A DNA stretch of 64,000 nucleotides, taken from contig NC_052137.2 of assembly GCF_016086655.4 (NCBI RefSeq), positions 20,065,041 to 20,129,040 on the forward strand. The letters are read 5' to 3'. Below, in pieces: positions 12,790 to 26,444 of the stretch. This DNA comes from Lepeophtheirus salmonis. Taxonomy: Eukaryota > Arthropoda > Copepoda > Siphonostomatoida > Caligidae. Positions within the stretch are counted from its first letter, which is position 1; each line of letters opens with the position of its first letter. The notes under the pieces are model-generated. The model had not been told where the DNA came from. It saw only the letters and a list, made by a program, of their open reading frames with translations, and ran no database searches. The position numbers were made by a program, and so were the translations under genes.

Positions 12790-13270
12790 TACCTTTTCCC
12801 CACCCACGTCACAGCTGCTTGTAGCTGCTAAAATGAAACGTCTTGACAGCTAAGGTGCTTTCCTTCAAAATATTCTTCAAATTAACTATGTTGATTTTCG
12901 GTTTCTTTTTTTTTAACATGCCCATTCTACACCGGATTAACACTTTTGTCAAAAGTGGCCTCTATATCCTCATAAGGCTCTCTCTCTACCCCCTTTTTTA
13001 TAGCTCTCTGGATAGTCTGGTGTGAAACCCAGAGATGCCTTGCATGGGCCTCATGGACTTGAGGGGATTGGCCTGGACTGTTATCTTTAACTCCTCCAGG
13101 TCCAGTTTGGCCGTTTTGACAGAGCCCATCTTCCTCTCCAACACTTCGGACTTGACGGCGTAAACGGCGGTCCTAGAGACCCTCATCTACTTGGAGTGCA
13201 CGAAAGAAAATTTGTAGATTTCGTCAAGTGTTATTTTCTCAACTGGTACGTAATCTTTTTACTTTAATAT
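12790..13270 (-). mobile_element. Mariner-like transposase N-terminal relic
   Basis: The minus-strand frame 13186-12998 reads MRVSRTAVYAVKSEVLE then GSVKTAKLDLEELKITVQANPLKSMR. This corresponds to the paired helix-turn-helix DNA-binding part of mariner-like transposases (VSR.TVY.VK, N..RSMR.MA). Downstream the frame is lost. The region 12829-12882 resembles 34480-34530, a second remnant of the same family. Confidence 0.6.
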
Positions 13271-14089
13271 ATCAAAATATGAATTAATTTCAATCACTTA
13301 AACTTCATTAATAATTGAATTAGTAAGTGTTCAGATTTCAATGGACCAATCACATTAGGAAATTATGCATCGTGAAACGGATAGAACCATAATTTAGGTT
13401 ATCAATGTTGTATAAATGTATGAAAATAGCCATGTGGAAAAGAAGCTGTCCTGAAAAAAAAATGCGCCGAAAAGAATCACGACTGCCATCTTATGTAAGT
13501 AAATATATTCGGGATATTTAGTTTAAAATTTATTTTTCTGTGTAGTCTTTAAATTATACTTAAAGTTAAAACAATTGCTCATGGGAATTAATTAGAGCAT
13601 TTTCAACATTCTATGTGTAATTAAACCAAGTTATGGTATATATCATAATATATAGTATAAATGGTTTTAATATTTATGTATATTTTTAATTTCAACCAGT
13701 GTTTCAAATTTTTGTTTTGCCCTTGGTTTGAGATGGTGTGTTCTTGATTGCTTTTATCTCGGTAAACATACAAGTGATCTTAATCTACTCAAAAAAAAAA
13801 TTAAATGTTGGTGGTTTACATAATTTAGAGTTATTTTTTGACTCAAAGATGGAAAAAAAAAATGTTTAACATAGTTTATAGGTACAGTCAAATCCATATA
13901 AAGATAACTTCTACTTTCCAGTTGCAAAGTTTACTATATCCAGATTTTTCTTATATCTGAAGTATATAAAAAACACACCCTTTTAGTATACTTTTTTATT
14001 TTTGAAACTCCCTATTTTGTTGCTTGATTATAATTTTCTTTTTGATTTACAATAGACCATATTCACATCCATAAACATATCATTGATGT
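13271..14089. other. AT-rich non-coding stretch
   Basis: Nothing recognised apart from homopolymer tracts. Confidence 0.2.
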
Positions 14090-14422
14090 AGTGACATTCC
14101 CAATAAATTCATTCCCTGTCTTTTCGTTCCCTGTAAAATTCATCCCCGGACATTTCATTCACACTTTAAAGATGAATATTTAGTAACTTCATAGGGTTTT
14201 AATCCAAGAGTTGGACATAAATTAGGTGAGTGTAAGTGATCCTGGAAAAGTGTGTGAGGGGCCCGAGCATCATTCATCTCTAGAGCTGACTGCCAGGGCA
14301 TCCCTACATACATATAAACTACTAACTGGTTTTGACAGTATTAAACAGTACGTCATTAAATATTAAAGTGGGAATGAATTTTACAGGAAATGAAAAGACG
14401 GGGAATGAAATTACTGGTCACG
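14090..14422. mobile_element. MULE-like MITE with 9-bp target duplication
   Basis: Imperfect terminal inverted repeats of about 60 bp start with GTGACATTCCCAATAAATTC on the left and, on the complement of the right end, GTGACCAGTAATTTCATTCC. CATTGATGT occurs directly outside both ends (14081-14089 and 14423-14431). A 9-bp target duplication with long inverted repeats is the usual mark of Mutator-like elements. It is 333 bp long with no coding capacity. Confidence 0.75.
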
Positions 14423-14431
14423 CATTGATGT

Positions 14432-14929
14432 ATACAAAACAAGATTAAACCCTTAAATGTGCTCATAAAAGATGAAGACTAACTATGAGGATTTGTAGTG
14501 AAGTAAAATCTACAAATAACATTTTTTTTTTTTTTAATCAATAAGGCAGTTTAAATTACTCTAAATATCTAACAAAGTAAATTTCAAATTCCCTAATATG
14601 AGCCAACCTGAACTTAATTGACACCGGTGCAAAGAGAGTAACTTTTTAAAATATAAATTTATGAACAACTAATTATGATTGATATATTTATGTATTTATT
14701 TCATATCCATAATTAATAAAAATTTAAACAACTAAAAAAGTAAACAATTTTGTTTTTTGTTTATGAAATTCCTTGATACTTAATACAGAATTGGTATTGG
14801 AATCGTCCATAAAGATGCTATCGGAGCCGAAATCGGCTGAAAATTTGGTATCAGTACTTTCCTAGTTTCAATCATACAATTTAATCAAGTATGTACCGTT
14901 CTTTTTGATAATCTAACTTCAAAATACCC
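14432..14929. other. AT-rich non-coding stretch
   Basis: No gene or repeat recognised. Confidence 0.2.
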
Positions 14930-15742
14930 TTCTCGTAGAAGCCATTGTCCGTATTGTAAAACAAAATCGGACAACCAATTTTATCAGGCCTCTATTGAGC
15001 TCAAATGTGTACGCTCAAACGCTTTGGAGCGTTTCATCAAAGATGTATGTGTCTTGGCGTTGTCTCAATGAAAACACGATTCATCACCTATTCACCAATT
15101 CTGGCCACTTCAGTTAGATCACCAGCTTCAAACAGTCAAAATATTAGAGGGCAGAATTGAGCGTTTGGCCATAGGGGAGTAACTAGTCGATTATAACCTG
15201 ACAATCCAGCCAAACGCTCAGTAAAACTTTTCTTGCAGTCAATCCTGGCTTGGCCAAAGTCTGGGACGCTTCGTTAAATTTTGAGCACAATCTCTGGCCC
15301 TTGACATTGACAATCTCTTTCAGAAATGGAGCAACTTTGTTTCGATTCAGTAGCGATTTGCAGATATAAATTATGTTCATTAGATTTTTTTTCGTCTGCT
15401 CATGAAGCACCCAAAAATAAAGTTTTTTTTTGTATTTTCAGCTTTTTGCAATTAGTTTTAAACGGTTTTATGATCAATGTTCAGCTCCTGATGCTATGAC
15501 CACTAACACAATATTTACCATGATTTTATTGATATTTTTAACAACAGGCCTGCCAGTATGTGGTGCATGATTTACCTCCACTACAATAAAACGAAATCGT
15601 TCGAACCACTCCTGAGCAACTCAAACCGAAGAGTATCGGCTCCCTATCCATTGCAATTTTTCTCGGTTGCTTTTGACACGTTTTTCCCCCTTCAGGTAGA
15701 AAAATATATAATATGGGGAATTTCTTCCTTTGAGATCTCCAT
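14930..15742 (-). mobile_element. Mariner transposase relic, nearly full length
   Basis: The ATG at 15742 begins MEISKEEIP, a typical mariner start. Reading down the minus strand across several frameshifts: VAQEWFERFRFIVVEVNHAP then TGRPVV (family pattern VA..WF.RFRSG...EDAPRSGRPV), HEQTKKNLMNIIYICKSLLNRN (HELT.KNL..RI..C..LL.RN), AKPGLTARKVLLSVWLD (second catalytic Asp region), LLPYGQTLNS and WPELVNR. The third catalytic region, normally PPYSPDLAPSD, was not identified. Stops and frameshifts make it inactive. Confidence 0.8.
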
Positions 15743-18700
15743 ACTCGACGCACGAATATTCAAACTGAATCGGTCTAGTACAATATTGCCCAAAAGCGTT
15801 TGTAGTATACACTAACACCTTATCGTACTATCCAATTTGTGTACTTATTTACTAAGTGACATAAAAATTTTTAAAAAGTCAATAGGTGTTCCGAAAATGA
15901 AACAAAAATCTTATAACTTATAATTATAGTAATTAACTATACTATGCTTAGAAGCTTAGCTATTTTTTGACAATCATCACTTTTTATCTTGATAAATTTT
16001 GTCAACTAGGAATTTTGTTTCCGATTTTCTGATAAAGTTGGAAGACTTGAACTTTGGAGCTTAAAATTTCGTTTCTAACGATCCTGACCGATGATTAAAA
16101 TAATACACAGTTATTTAGTCGTTTATGCAGAAATGATTACTTATAAATAACTTTATTGAAAGTGCGGGACGACCAGGGTTACTCGATACGAAATGCATAT
16201 TTCTCACCTCGTAGAAGTTCTAGACAATCAGCAATTTCATACCATATTGAATACTTTTTTAGCTGACAAAAGTGTATAGTTTGGCTGAGTTTGGGTTTAC
16301 TAATATACTCATTTTCGAGATATATCAAATTTCATATCATAAGAAAGCTACTTCTATAATTTTTACTGTCCTCCTGAGAGATACCAGAAATTTCACTAAC
16401 AAAAACTAGAATATTTCGAATTCAAATAAAGTCGAATTTTTCCATTAAAAAAATAAATAGTTCAGGCTTGTTCGAGTTACACTCAAATCCAACCCAATAC
16501 ATTCCCAAAATTCAAAATCTTAATTGATTTTTTAAATTAAATAATTTTTTAATACATATATGTTATGTTGCAAGTTGCGATTTTGTAGTAGTTGCAACCA
16601 AAAAAATGAGATAAATAATTTTAAACGAAGGATTTACAGTAGTTGGTTGATGTAATAATTGAATATTTATTGATTGATTCATATGGCATCCTTTTTGACT
16701 ATTAAATAAAAATACTAAAATATAAGTATTATATGGCACAATATAAAGTTCACCGTCCCATAGTTATATTACACATAAATACATAATACACATTAATTTT
16801 TATAGATCAAAATTAAATGATAATATCAATTAATGTTTGTTAATTAGAATGACCAATGTTCTAATGAAATAATGCATTTTAAAGATAATTGAGTTTTTTC
16901 GTTTCTTTTTTTTTTAAATAAACTATTATTTTTTTCCCTCCAATGAAGAACCACTGATCTAGAAAGACAATTGAAAGATATAATGTTATTTCTTGGAAAA
17001 TTGTATGTTGTTTTCAACATGTATGGTTCAATATTTTTTATGGGATACTTCAATCGTGGGGAAAGTATAATAAATATTTTATTACGATTTAAAAAATAAT
17101 ATTTTTACAGAATGGTATAACATATTTGGGTATAAATAATCAAGCCTAGGAGTATAAGGGGAAGAAGTCTAAGTTATGAAAATTATAGATACATGGAAGT
17201 CTATCGATGTTATTTTTCTCCTTTTTTCTCCACCTGAATGATAGATCCTTCTACTTAAAGTATATACTTTATTAACTTATAGCTCTTAATGTATAATTTG
17301 TGTTTAGATACATTTATAGTAGGCATTTTTTTAATATAAACACTTCCCACGATATCCGTGGTAAGTAATAAGTCTAAGATTAAAGTTTCTACTAAAAAAA
17401 AGTGAGAAATACCATTTTTTGCTGAAATTGTATATTGACAACATATATACAGCTCTTTTTTTACTCTTATATAATGAAATAAAAATTGACTCATGTGAAA
17501 AAATCCCGCCTATATTCCTGATATCTAGAGCATGCATAAGGATAGGGGAGAGTAGGGCTAGTTGGCGTTGAAAGCAAATTGGTAACTATCAAATTGCCAG
17601 CAAGTTTTTATGAATTGTGCAATTTCGTGGATTAACCAGGAATGTTATTATTAATATCATTGAGTCCCGAGGCGCAACTTTCCTACGCACAGGGTAAGTG
17701 AAAACTAGTGCGTCACATTTAATTGTTTCTATAATTTAAAAAGCTTAGTTAGCCAACATCAGCTAAAAAGTATTTGTGAAGATTAACAATAAACAAAACG
17801 AATGATATTAAGGTAGTGTTATCACGATACAAATGGAGATCAGTATTTGCATCCTTATTTAATGAATTTTCCACAAAAACCTTAGTAAAAATGTCGTATA
17901 AGTAATTTAAAAAACATTTCCAGAGATTCTTTCGAAGTTTAATATGGTCGGTTTTACCGACAACATATAAATATGACTAGCGGTAGTAACCAACATTACC
18001 ATGATTTATTAGGCGTCGACAAACATATAAATTTTGCTTTAATGATATAAAACATCCACAATCCACAAAAAATTCTGGGTATTACTTTTGGTTTTTCTGA
18101 GCACACTCCCACATAGCTACTCACTCAATTCATAGACGGGATCTTCTTAAAAATAAAAATATAATAATAATAGCTTGAGATTTTTTTTAATATGACTGGA
18201 TGAACCAATGAGTATTTTATTTCGTTGCTAAGCCTTATTTAAAGTCACATTCATTTTTTAAAATTTTAAATAAAGTACTTCCCTTTTTTTCTTCTTTATA
18301 TGAGTTGAATTAAAAGACTACGAGATTGAATTTATTTTATAAAGTGATCTCTGTATATTTTCTACTCCTTTTTCTACTATACTGTATTGCTATATTGTAT
18401 ACGGTTGTAGGACTCTTAACTCCCTACCCACTACCCCGTCCTTTAACCCCCAAGCAATTCTCCCCCCGAGCCATCTACTACCCAGCATTTTACCACCTAT
18501 ACAATAAATTGCAACCATCCTACCAAAACATTCAATCTTTTAAAAACCATGCAAACATAATTATTATTTAACTCAATGACGTAAGCATTAGTGTTGTGTC
18601 AGACTTCTCTTAACCTCATCACTTGTCAGCTCTTGAGAGTCAAAGAGAAGTTTTCCATTAATTGATTGTTATTATTATAATAACTATATATATTCTAATA

Positions 18701-20379
18701 AATGTATAATTTAAGATGCTATGGTCCAAAGTCATGGTGTACATGGTCAGAGGTAAAAACTTGGGCTCAAGGCTTGCGACTCGACTTTGAGTTGAGTCCA
18801 TATTATGAAGACGATTTCACAATCAAAGACTTGAGACTTGACTTAGACTCCAAAGCTTATGTATTGTGATCTCAAGAAAAACACTATGGATCCCGTATTA
18901 TAGTTATGGACTTAAAATGAAAGCTGAGGATCCGATGAAGGCTTGGACATTACTTGATATTTTACGTAGACTTGCAGTATAAAGAATTTATCACTACTTT
19001 GATTAATGCTGTGTTGTAAGCTGCATGAGTGGAAACGACTTTCTGAAATCTTTGGAAGCTATGGGTTAAATATATATGTATAAATGATCGGAAACCTACT
19101 AAAATTCAAGCTTACATTTTGAAGATGACCTATTTGCTGACCTGTCATTTTACATGTCATGGACTAATAAAAAGAAGCAAACTAAAAGAGATATATGTAT
19201 TTCTATCAATATTTGTCCCCAAAACAAACTTGTTAAAGGGGAAATACAAATTCGGAATCTTCTGAAGCAAGACACGGTGAATCATTGGAATTATTTATAT
19301 GAATAAATAGATGCATTTCACTCTAAACAACTTAATAAATTGTCCGATATCTCATTAAGGTTGTTTATAAAGCAAGAGTTTACTTTTTATCCTTATCTAA
19401 ATTATAAGAAGCTTTCAGTGTCAAAGCTTGTGTATATGGTGAGGTCAATTAAAGTTAAGATTTTTTATGCAATTCATAAAGTATTAGATTATTGGAAAGG
19501 TAGAAAGACTATAAGGTGGAACCAAAAAAGGTGATCAATGAAAACTGAGGAATTGATTTTTTTTGTAGTGCATTGTCTACCAATCAGTTAAAATGTGTAA
19601 ATTTGGCTCTTCACCATCAATAAGGGTAGAGTAAGACTAATATTTACAATGGACCTTGTTTTTTAAGTGCTATGTGTGTAGTAAAATTATGCGATTAGTT
19701 TTAAGTTCATTGAATTAATAGCTCAAAAAACGTCTAATTTCATGGTTAAAAGTCCCTCTGTTAATGTGAAAGAAAATAGAAAACGCTAGAGAAATAGTGA
19801 TCCTGGAGAAAATAGAAGAGTGAATTAGCCGTCAAATGTATCTTTAATTCATATTGTGTGTCTAAATCTAAAAATTATTTCATTTAATATATAAAATACA
19901 GTTACATGTTAGTTACAATTAGATACTAAACAATTGAAGTTATTTCTATAAAATTAAGATACATAAAAAACAACAAATTTGAATAATTTTAACTGAGATA
20001 AATTTGATATTTAGATGTGCTTAAAATTTAACAATTGTAAATATCATTCTTCATTCATTAAGACATGAAGCAGTGGATTTCTATTTTCTCCAAGAGTTGG
20101 GACCAAAGAAACATAGTGGGAATCGAAGTATTTTAGTTCTAACTTGATCAGTATGAAACACTATTTTGAACACTTTTAGTAAGTTAGAATAGATATTAGT
20201 TCCGCTATTTTGGCGTTCCAGTAAGCGTTCCGTTCAATTTTATTTTTTTCCTTCAGCGTTCCGTGTTCAGCCATTATTTCCAATCCGTTCCACGTTCGAA
20301 TCATATGATAAGACCATATACACTTTACGACAGTAAATCGCTACTTTCACTTTGATAGTGTCAGGGAGGCATCATTTGA
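15743..20379. other. Long AT-rich stretch with dispersed repeats
   Basis: No gene recognised. 16464 starts with CAGGCTTGTTC, a hAT-like end. 17549-17760 starts with GGCTAGTTGGCGTTG and ends with TTAGTTAGCCAACATC, possible weak inverted ends. 18110-18375 resembles 51655-51910. 18720-18870 is rich in CTTGAGACTTGACTTAGACTC-like words. A 64-codon open frame at 19340-19534 and an 81-codon frame at 18326-18571 have no recognised motif. Confidence 0.3.
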
Positions 20380-20469
20380 GTATAGGTTTCAAGATTTTTT
20401 AATACAACAATCCAGTGAATATTATCGTTTAAATGAGCTTCAACTGACTAAAATTGGTCAATTCATTGT

Positions 20470-21075
20470 CGAGATGGAGGCCAAAAGGCAAAATATATCC
20501 ATTTTATTTCCGCCAAGAAAAACTGGACGCGGGCTAGTCGAGAAACTCAAAGAACGACTGCTACCTCGTCTACGCGATTGACAAGGTTCAACTGACCAAC
20601 CAGACTAATTTCCCACCCTCTCCGATGAATTTGGGAATTGTGCATAAGACGGGAAGAGGATGTTTGGTTCCCCAAAGGCCTGAAAATCGGGGCCAAGGAA
20701 TACCAGGGCGTCCTCAAGGAGTTGGTATTGCCCTGGGTGAAGTCCAACTACCCAGAGGGAAACTGTATTTTCCTGCAAGGTTCGACACATGAAAGGCAAT
20801 TTTTCAGCAAGATGCTGCTTCAGTTCACATCTCAAAAAAGACAAAAGAATGAGTGTTCAATAAATTTGAATTATTTCTGGATTAAAGAAAGGACATGGGC
20901 CCCGCCATCGAAAATTTGTGTAATTAAGTCCAAACGGAACTCAATGAAAATGAGACATGAACGTCACAAGATAACTTCTACCAACAATTTTTGGAGATAC
21001 AGTAATACTAGTGAGAGTACCTGGTATTGCTTGGAGTTTCACCATTGCTTATATCGAACGTTGTTTCTCAATTAA
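20470..21075 (+). mobile_element. Apparent mariner/Tc1 chimeric transposase relic
   Basis: The left part (to about 20785) reads WFPKGLKIGAKEYQGVLKEL then VLPWVKSNYPEGNCIFLQG, the mariner-like central region running into its QQD motif. The right part starts again in another frame with AIFQQDAASVHISKKTK and continues with ELNENET. The latter matches the Tc1-like relic at 37.2-37.4 kb (AIFQQDGAPAHHSKKAQ and ELNENAPGTSEDEL). The QQD-like motif therefore occurs twice, about 40 bp apart, as if two elements were joined there. It contains stops and cannot be functional. Confidence 0.55.
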
Positions 21076-23629
21076 AAGGCGTTGATTTATAGTTTGATCA
21101 GACTCTCAACCTTTTTTAACAATTTATAATTCTCTTAAACAACGAAGTTAAGGAGTGTGCTTAATGTTACGGTCAAGTTTACTTTAATTTTCTCATTGGT
21201 CTTTCGGTCTAAAATTGGAGTTTTTTCTAATTGATTTAATGTATATTTTGGTTTCATTCCCTACGGTATAAAATAGTTGCTATTTTTGTACGTTAATATA
21301 TTTAGAAATACTGCCTGAGACGGCTAGTTTATACTTTAACCAGGTTCGAGCAGGATGGCACCTTTTATGAAGTACATTTATGACTAATTTCTATGATAAA
21401 ATGGATAATCCGGTAAGAATTGCCATCCTCGTGAAATCCCAGTATTTCTATACAAAATCTAATATAAATTAGATTCAGAAGAAAGTATTTGGATAATAGA
21501 CACTTCATGATAAATTTCTCCCTTTATGTGTTACTACCTCGTCTCTTGTCAAGCTAAATAGAAGTTGCGAGACTTATTGGTTTTTTGTTGCGTTTTTTAA
21601 TGCTGATACTTAGTGTGTATTTGATTTGATTCAATAAACACTCAACCGAATTAACAATATACCAATGATATAGTTAAGATCCCCTTCAAATTCTATAATT
21701 GTGAAGATCAAGAGCAATTTCATATCACAATATTAAAAAAATCTTTTTTTGATAAATTAGTCCGAAGATTTTGAACTCATAAGTTTTTCATACATAACCT
21801 TGATTTATTTGGTCTGATTTCTGTCGTATCAGATATCAAATTATATTTTCAGGAAGCAATGCAAAAGTATTATACTTTAGATTGTTAAAAACAAATCTAT
21901 TAAATTCTTTTGACTAAAGTTTTGTACTTATTATAGAGTTGAAGATAAATAATCTTGATTAAACAAAGCATTCACCTTTTAATTATCAAATGAATTTTAT
22001 ATCATAAAATACATACAAATATTGTAAAAACTATCATTATTAATTTATAATATTGGTTCAATTAATATTTATATAATAATAAAAATTAGAAATTTACAAT
22101 CAAATTTATAACCTACTTACAACTGTTTAATTACCGTAGGGCTATGTTTGATGAAGCCTTAACTTATGTTTTATTTAAAATATAAACAAATTCTGATTTT
22201 TTACAAATCTCCCTATTTTTATTAATTCCATTTAATACAATTTTATAAATTATTTATAATCATTCAATGGTTATAATATTTTAGATATTGGTTAATTTTA
22301 TTTTATTGAAAAATTCATAAAAAACATATTATAAAATATTTTTAAGGGTATTTTAAGGCTTTTCAATAATGTACTTTACATGCCTATAATTGATTTGGTT
22401 TGTGACTTCATAAAAAATTAATTCATCAAATTGATATTTTATTCATCATTATGACCTTAAAACTCATATTTTAATTAAGTTACTCAATATTTCATTTATA
22501 AGTAGGAAAACTATCAATGATACCACATACCAAATTAAAATCATATTTGTTTCCTTGTAAGGATTCATAGTATTCATATATATCTATAATTACTTATTCT
22601 TAAACTTTTAAAAATAACAAATTATTATCTAATACATTTAATTTAATTTAGAAAATCATAATTTTTTTTTAGTGTATATCTCATTTACATGATTTTCGGA
22701 TTTTTTTTTCTTTCAGAATGTTTAAAAGATCATTTTGCATCCGAAAAGTTGGGTTAAAATAAAATTTGCTCATTTTCATGAATTAACACCCCTACTTTAA
22801 GTATCTTCAGCACCTCTATTTTCTTTTGGAACTTTCTGCTGTCTAAAGTTTTCGTATTTTAAATTATTTCAACAATTATTCTGAATTAATTAATATTTAT
22901 GAAAATAAATTATTAATACATTTGAAATCCCGTGTCCACTCATTTAGGCGCGCTTTTTTGGGCGTGTATCTTTATAGCGAGTCTTGTTTCAGCTAGAATT
23001 ATTTTAGCTTGCTTCTATTCGGCTTAGTATCATTTCGGCGTATCATTTATTTATATTATATTGGAATTACTTACAATGAAAAGGTTAGGATCATGTCATC
23101 ACTAGTAGTCCAATAACAATAGCATATATTATTCACATGCTGAAACTAAGCACGTACGGAGTCTTCAGATAAGGAGTAGCATTCCATTTACTTAGTATAT
23201 GGCATGTAGTATGCCTGAATTGAGCTTTGAAATAGACTCTCCTATTATACCAGAGGAGTCTTACCCAACGCAATGAACAAAAGAGAACCAACGTGTTGGA
23301 AAAGCGGAAAAGCTTTTGCCCTTATAGTGTGCTGAGACTGTTCGAAGTTAAATATCGCCCAAGATCTTAATAGGAGAAATGGAGTGCAAAGTGAGATGAT
23401 AAGAAGTTGATACTTCGCGGGGAGATCCGGTTCTAGAGATTAGTCTTCGACGAGGAACAGTCTATCGATCGCTATTTGGTAGGTTCAAAAGTGCTGATCT
23501 ATCACCCTCAGTAGAATAGCTTAGCAAATATAGCATATCCTCATAACCAAGAACCCTAATTCATCAATTAAATAATATTTATTGTTTCTATATCTATCTT
23601 CTTCGCTTGTTTGTGGTAAATTTCCTTGT
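21076..23629. other. Long AT-rich non-coding stretch
   Basis: No gene recognised. 21700-22900 is extremely AT-rich. 23180-23500 is noticeably more GC-balanced than its surroundings but shows no open frame, tRNA or rRNA pattern that I recognise. Confidence 0.2.
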
Positions 23630-25195
23630 GAGGTGTTGAAGGAATAAAAGAAGTGAACAAGGCTCCATGGTCAACTCTTATCTGAATTTAGTTGATCTAT
23701 GGTGTATTAGAATAAACTCCCATATCATTTTATATACTTTTGTGCTCCGCCTCTAAGGGAGCGAGAGAATTGGCAAAACATAGTGTAATCATTTATCATT
23801 CTCACTCTGAAATTCAGTTTATATCAGTTGACCTATTTTCTCAAGTGGCATAGAACATGATTTATCCTCTCTAACGAGGAATACGAATAGAGTGACAGAA
23901 GCATGGATTAGAAACCGTCGATTAAGAAGAATGCACATTTGGATAAACTTTTCTTAAAACTGTAATCAAAATTCAAGGTATTTTCCACCTATAGTATGGA
24001 ATAGGGGCTCCCCGTTATGGAAATTGCATGAAAATTTAGTGTTTATTGATCTGTTCCTCCATGATACTTTTCGTCATTCAAAATATTTTATTTTTGATAA
24101 TTACTCACTGTTGTTGAGCTACAGAGTCATTTCTATTTGTTTATCTTCATTTTAGATCTAATTTCTTGATTATCCATGTTACAGATTGAAGATATGAACC
24201 TCGTACTTCATTCTTTAACTCATGTCTTAAATTATTTCCTCCTTTACTCAACTTATTTAACTTTCTCTGCAATCAAATATATCATTCAGTTTTTACTATG
24301 TCTATAAATGACTTAAAGAGTGGCATCGCCAGCCCCAAAAGTTTCTTCAGCACCCCCAAAATGTTATCATATATAAAATAAAACAATTTATATAAGTATT
24401 GTATTAAGGTATTGATAATTTTTGGAGCGAAGTCCCCCCAAAGGATGAAAGTTAGGAACGCTCCTAAACTAAGGTAAATCATACTTAAACTCTACAATAA
24501 TCTTTTACTGATTCTGACTCTTCTAGGATTTTGTGTTTGATACAATGTATTGTGGAAAATGAATACTTAAGACTCTTCTTGAATTTGTACATGACTCGAG
24601 AGTAATTATACACAGATTTGTCAAAACATATTCCAAATACAGAATGTGCTTTTCTTAAGCTTGTTCTTAAAAAAAAAAGTGTAGTATGGTATTGAAGGGA
24701 TGAAAGAAGAGAACAAGACTCGATGTTCAACTCCGTAGACTAAAAAGATCACTGACGTCTTTAACTCTTAGCTTAATTTAGTTGTTCTATGTTGTATTAG
24801 AATAAACTCCTATATCATTTTATATACTCCGTGTGCACCGCCTCTAAGGGATGTTACGTTCAAAGTGAGACCCCGTACTTCATTCTTTAACATTCGCATT
24901 ATATTATATCCTCCAAGACTAAACTCCTTTAACTTTATCTTCAGTCAACTGTATCATTTAGTTTTTTCATCTCGATTATTGACTTTGGTATATCATACTT
25001 AAACTCTGCAAAAAAAATTCTAAATTCTGACTCTTCTAGGATTTGGTGATTGATACAATATGGTCGGAAAATTAATGCTTTGGACTCTTGTTGAATTTGT
25101 TTATAACTCGAGAATATTTATACACAGACTCGTCAAAAGCATATTCTAATACAGAACAAACTTCTTAAACTTGTTTTCTGAAAAAAGTGCTCAAG
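23630..25195 (+). repeat. Two-copy tandem repeat of an X-Y-Z unit
   Basis: Three blocks occur in the same order twice: X (23630-23770; ends with CGCCTCTAAGGG), Y (24180-24300; contains GTACTTCATTCTTTAAC) and Z (24482-24690; contains TCTGACTCTTCTAGGATTT). Diverged copies are X' 24690-24850, Y' 24855-24990 and Z' 24995-25195. The first unit has extra sequence between X and Y and between Y and Z. No coding role is apparent. Confidence 0.65.
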
Positions 25196-26444
25196 AGCCT
25201 AGCACTTTTATTGTAAATTTAGCCTAAATTCCCCAATATACTTATTAATCTTCCTTAGTATAAAAATGAACTATTCTGAAAATTGTCAATGAAATAAATG
25301 GGATTAAATGTTTGATGTGGAATTGTATAGATTTAGAATTACATTTCTAAATTAGAACAGAAGATAATTTACTAAATGAAATTATAGTAACACAAAAATT
25401 AATTATATAATGTCAAAAGTCTTATTTTCTAAAATTAAAAACATATACATTATATTTATTATACATTCATTTCAAAATTAAATGCATATCCGCGCAAGAA
25501 ATCTAGTATTGGTAATATATTCCTCAATTCAATTAATCTTTCTAGTTTGAGTGTACAAAACTTTAATCGACAGCATCCTCGTCATTTATGAATATTTTCA
25601 ATATATTTTCTTTAGTTAGGAATAAACATTATTTTTTTAATACTAGGTATATTTTTGTCATAAAAAAACCATCAAAATAGTGGAGAAATAATTAAGTATA
25701 TTAAGAATAATCGGATATGATGTAATAAACATGAAATGATCATGTCAAAAACAGACTAATAATAAGATCTTAATTTGTCATATATGCTGAATATAATAAA
25801 TATAGAGCTTAATATAATGATCTTGCTAACATAACTGAATATGATGTCTTAAGTAAGCCTTGTGATTTTGACTATTATTTCTTAAGAGATATATATTTTT
25901 GCAAATATTTAAATGATACTCAGGAAATAACATTTTCTGAAGCATACCTATATTCATATTGTTTGAACAGTTTGATACACTGACCAATATAATAGTTCTA
26001 CAACTGATAACAGTAATAATTTTGATAACTCGTATGTCTACAATTACAATAATTAAATAGCATTTTACTATCAAAATAAAGTTGAAGGAATCAATAGGAT
26101 ACAAAAATACAATAACGGATAACTCATAAATAGGGAATTAAATTTTGAGGAATATATTTTATGTTTTAATTTATTTGTCCAATCAAATAGTATTATTATT
26201 TTGTTACATTTTAACTATTGTCCTCAATAAAATACATTATAATTAGTTCTTATCTGTAATAAATTTATTAGTGTAGAGATCCTAGATCTTTGGAAAAGTA
26301 ATATTCCAGTATGGTGAGAAGGTGTTTAGAAAAGGATTCCCGACTTAATGAGTTTGGGAATCGCAACGACAATCAGATATTCCAATTGAAGTATGCGTAA
26401 GTCACTTATATTTTTTTAAAACACATATTCACTTAGAAGTTCCC
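25196..26444. other. AT-rich stretch; 26090-26410 is a dispersed repeat
   Basis: No gene. 26090-26410 is similar in direct orientation to 38755-39135 (shared words TAAATAGGGAATTAAATTT, ATTATTATTTTGTTACATTT and AGATCCTA.ATCTT). Confidence 0.4.

Noticed and set aside
18326..18571. 81-codon plus-strand frame with a hydrophobic start and a proline-rich tail
   Set aside because: Its first part overlaps a dispersed repeat (also at 51.8 kb), and no homologue or splice partner was recognised.
19340..19534. 64-codon frame with WKGRKTIRW, loosely like a LINE C-terminal segment
   Set aside because: No further LINE motif aligns around it; the similarity is too short.
23180..23500. GC-balanced segment considered as an rRNA or tRNA locus
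   Set aside because: No cloverleaf, no intact B box (GGTTCAAAAGT is off consensus) and no 5S-like internal promoter.
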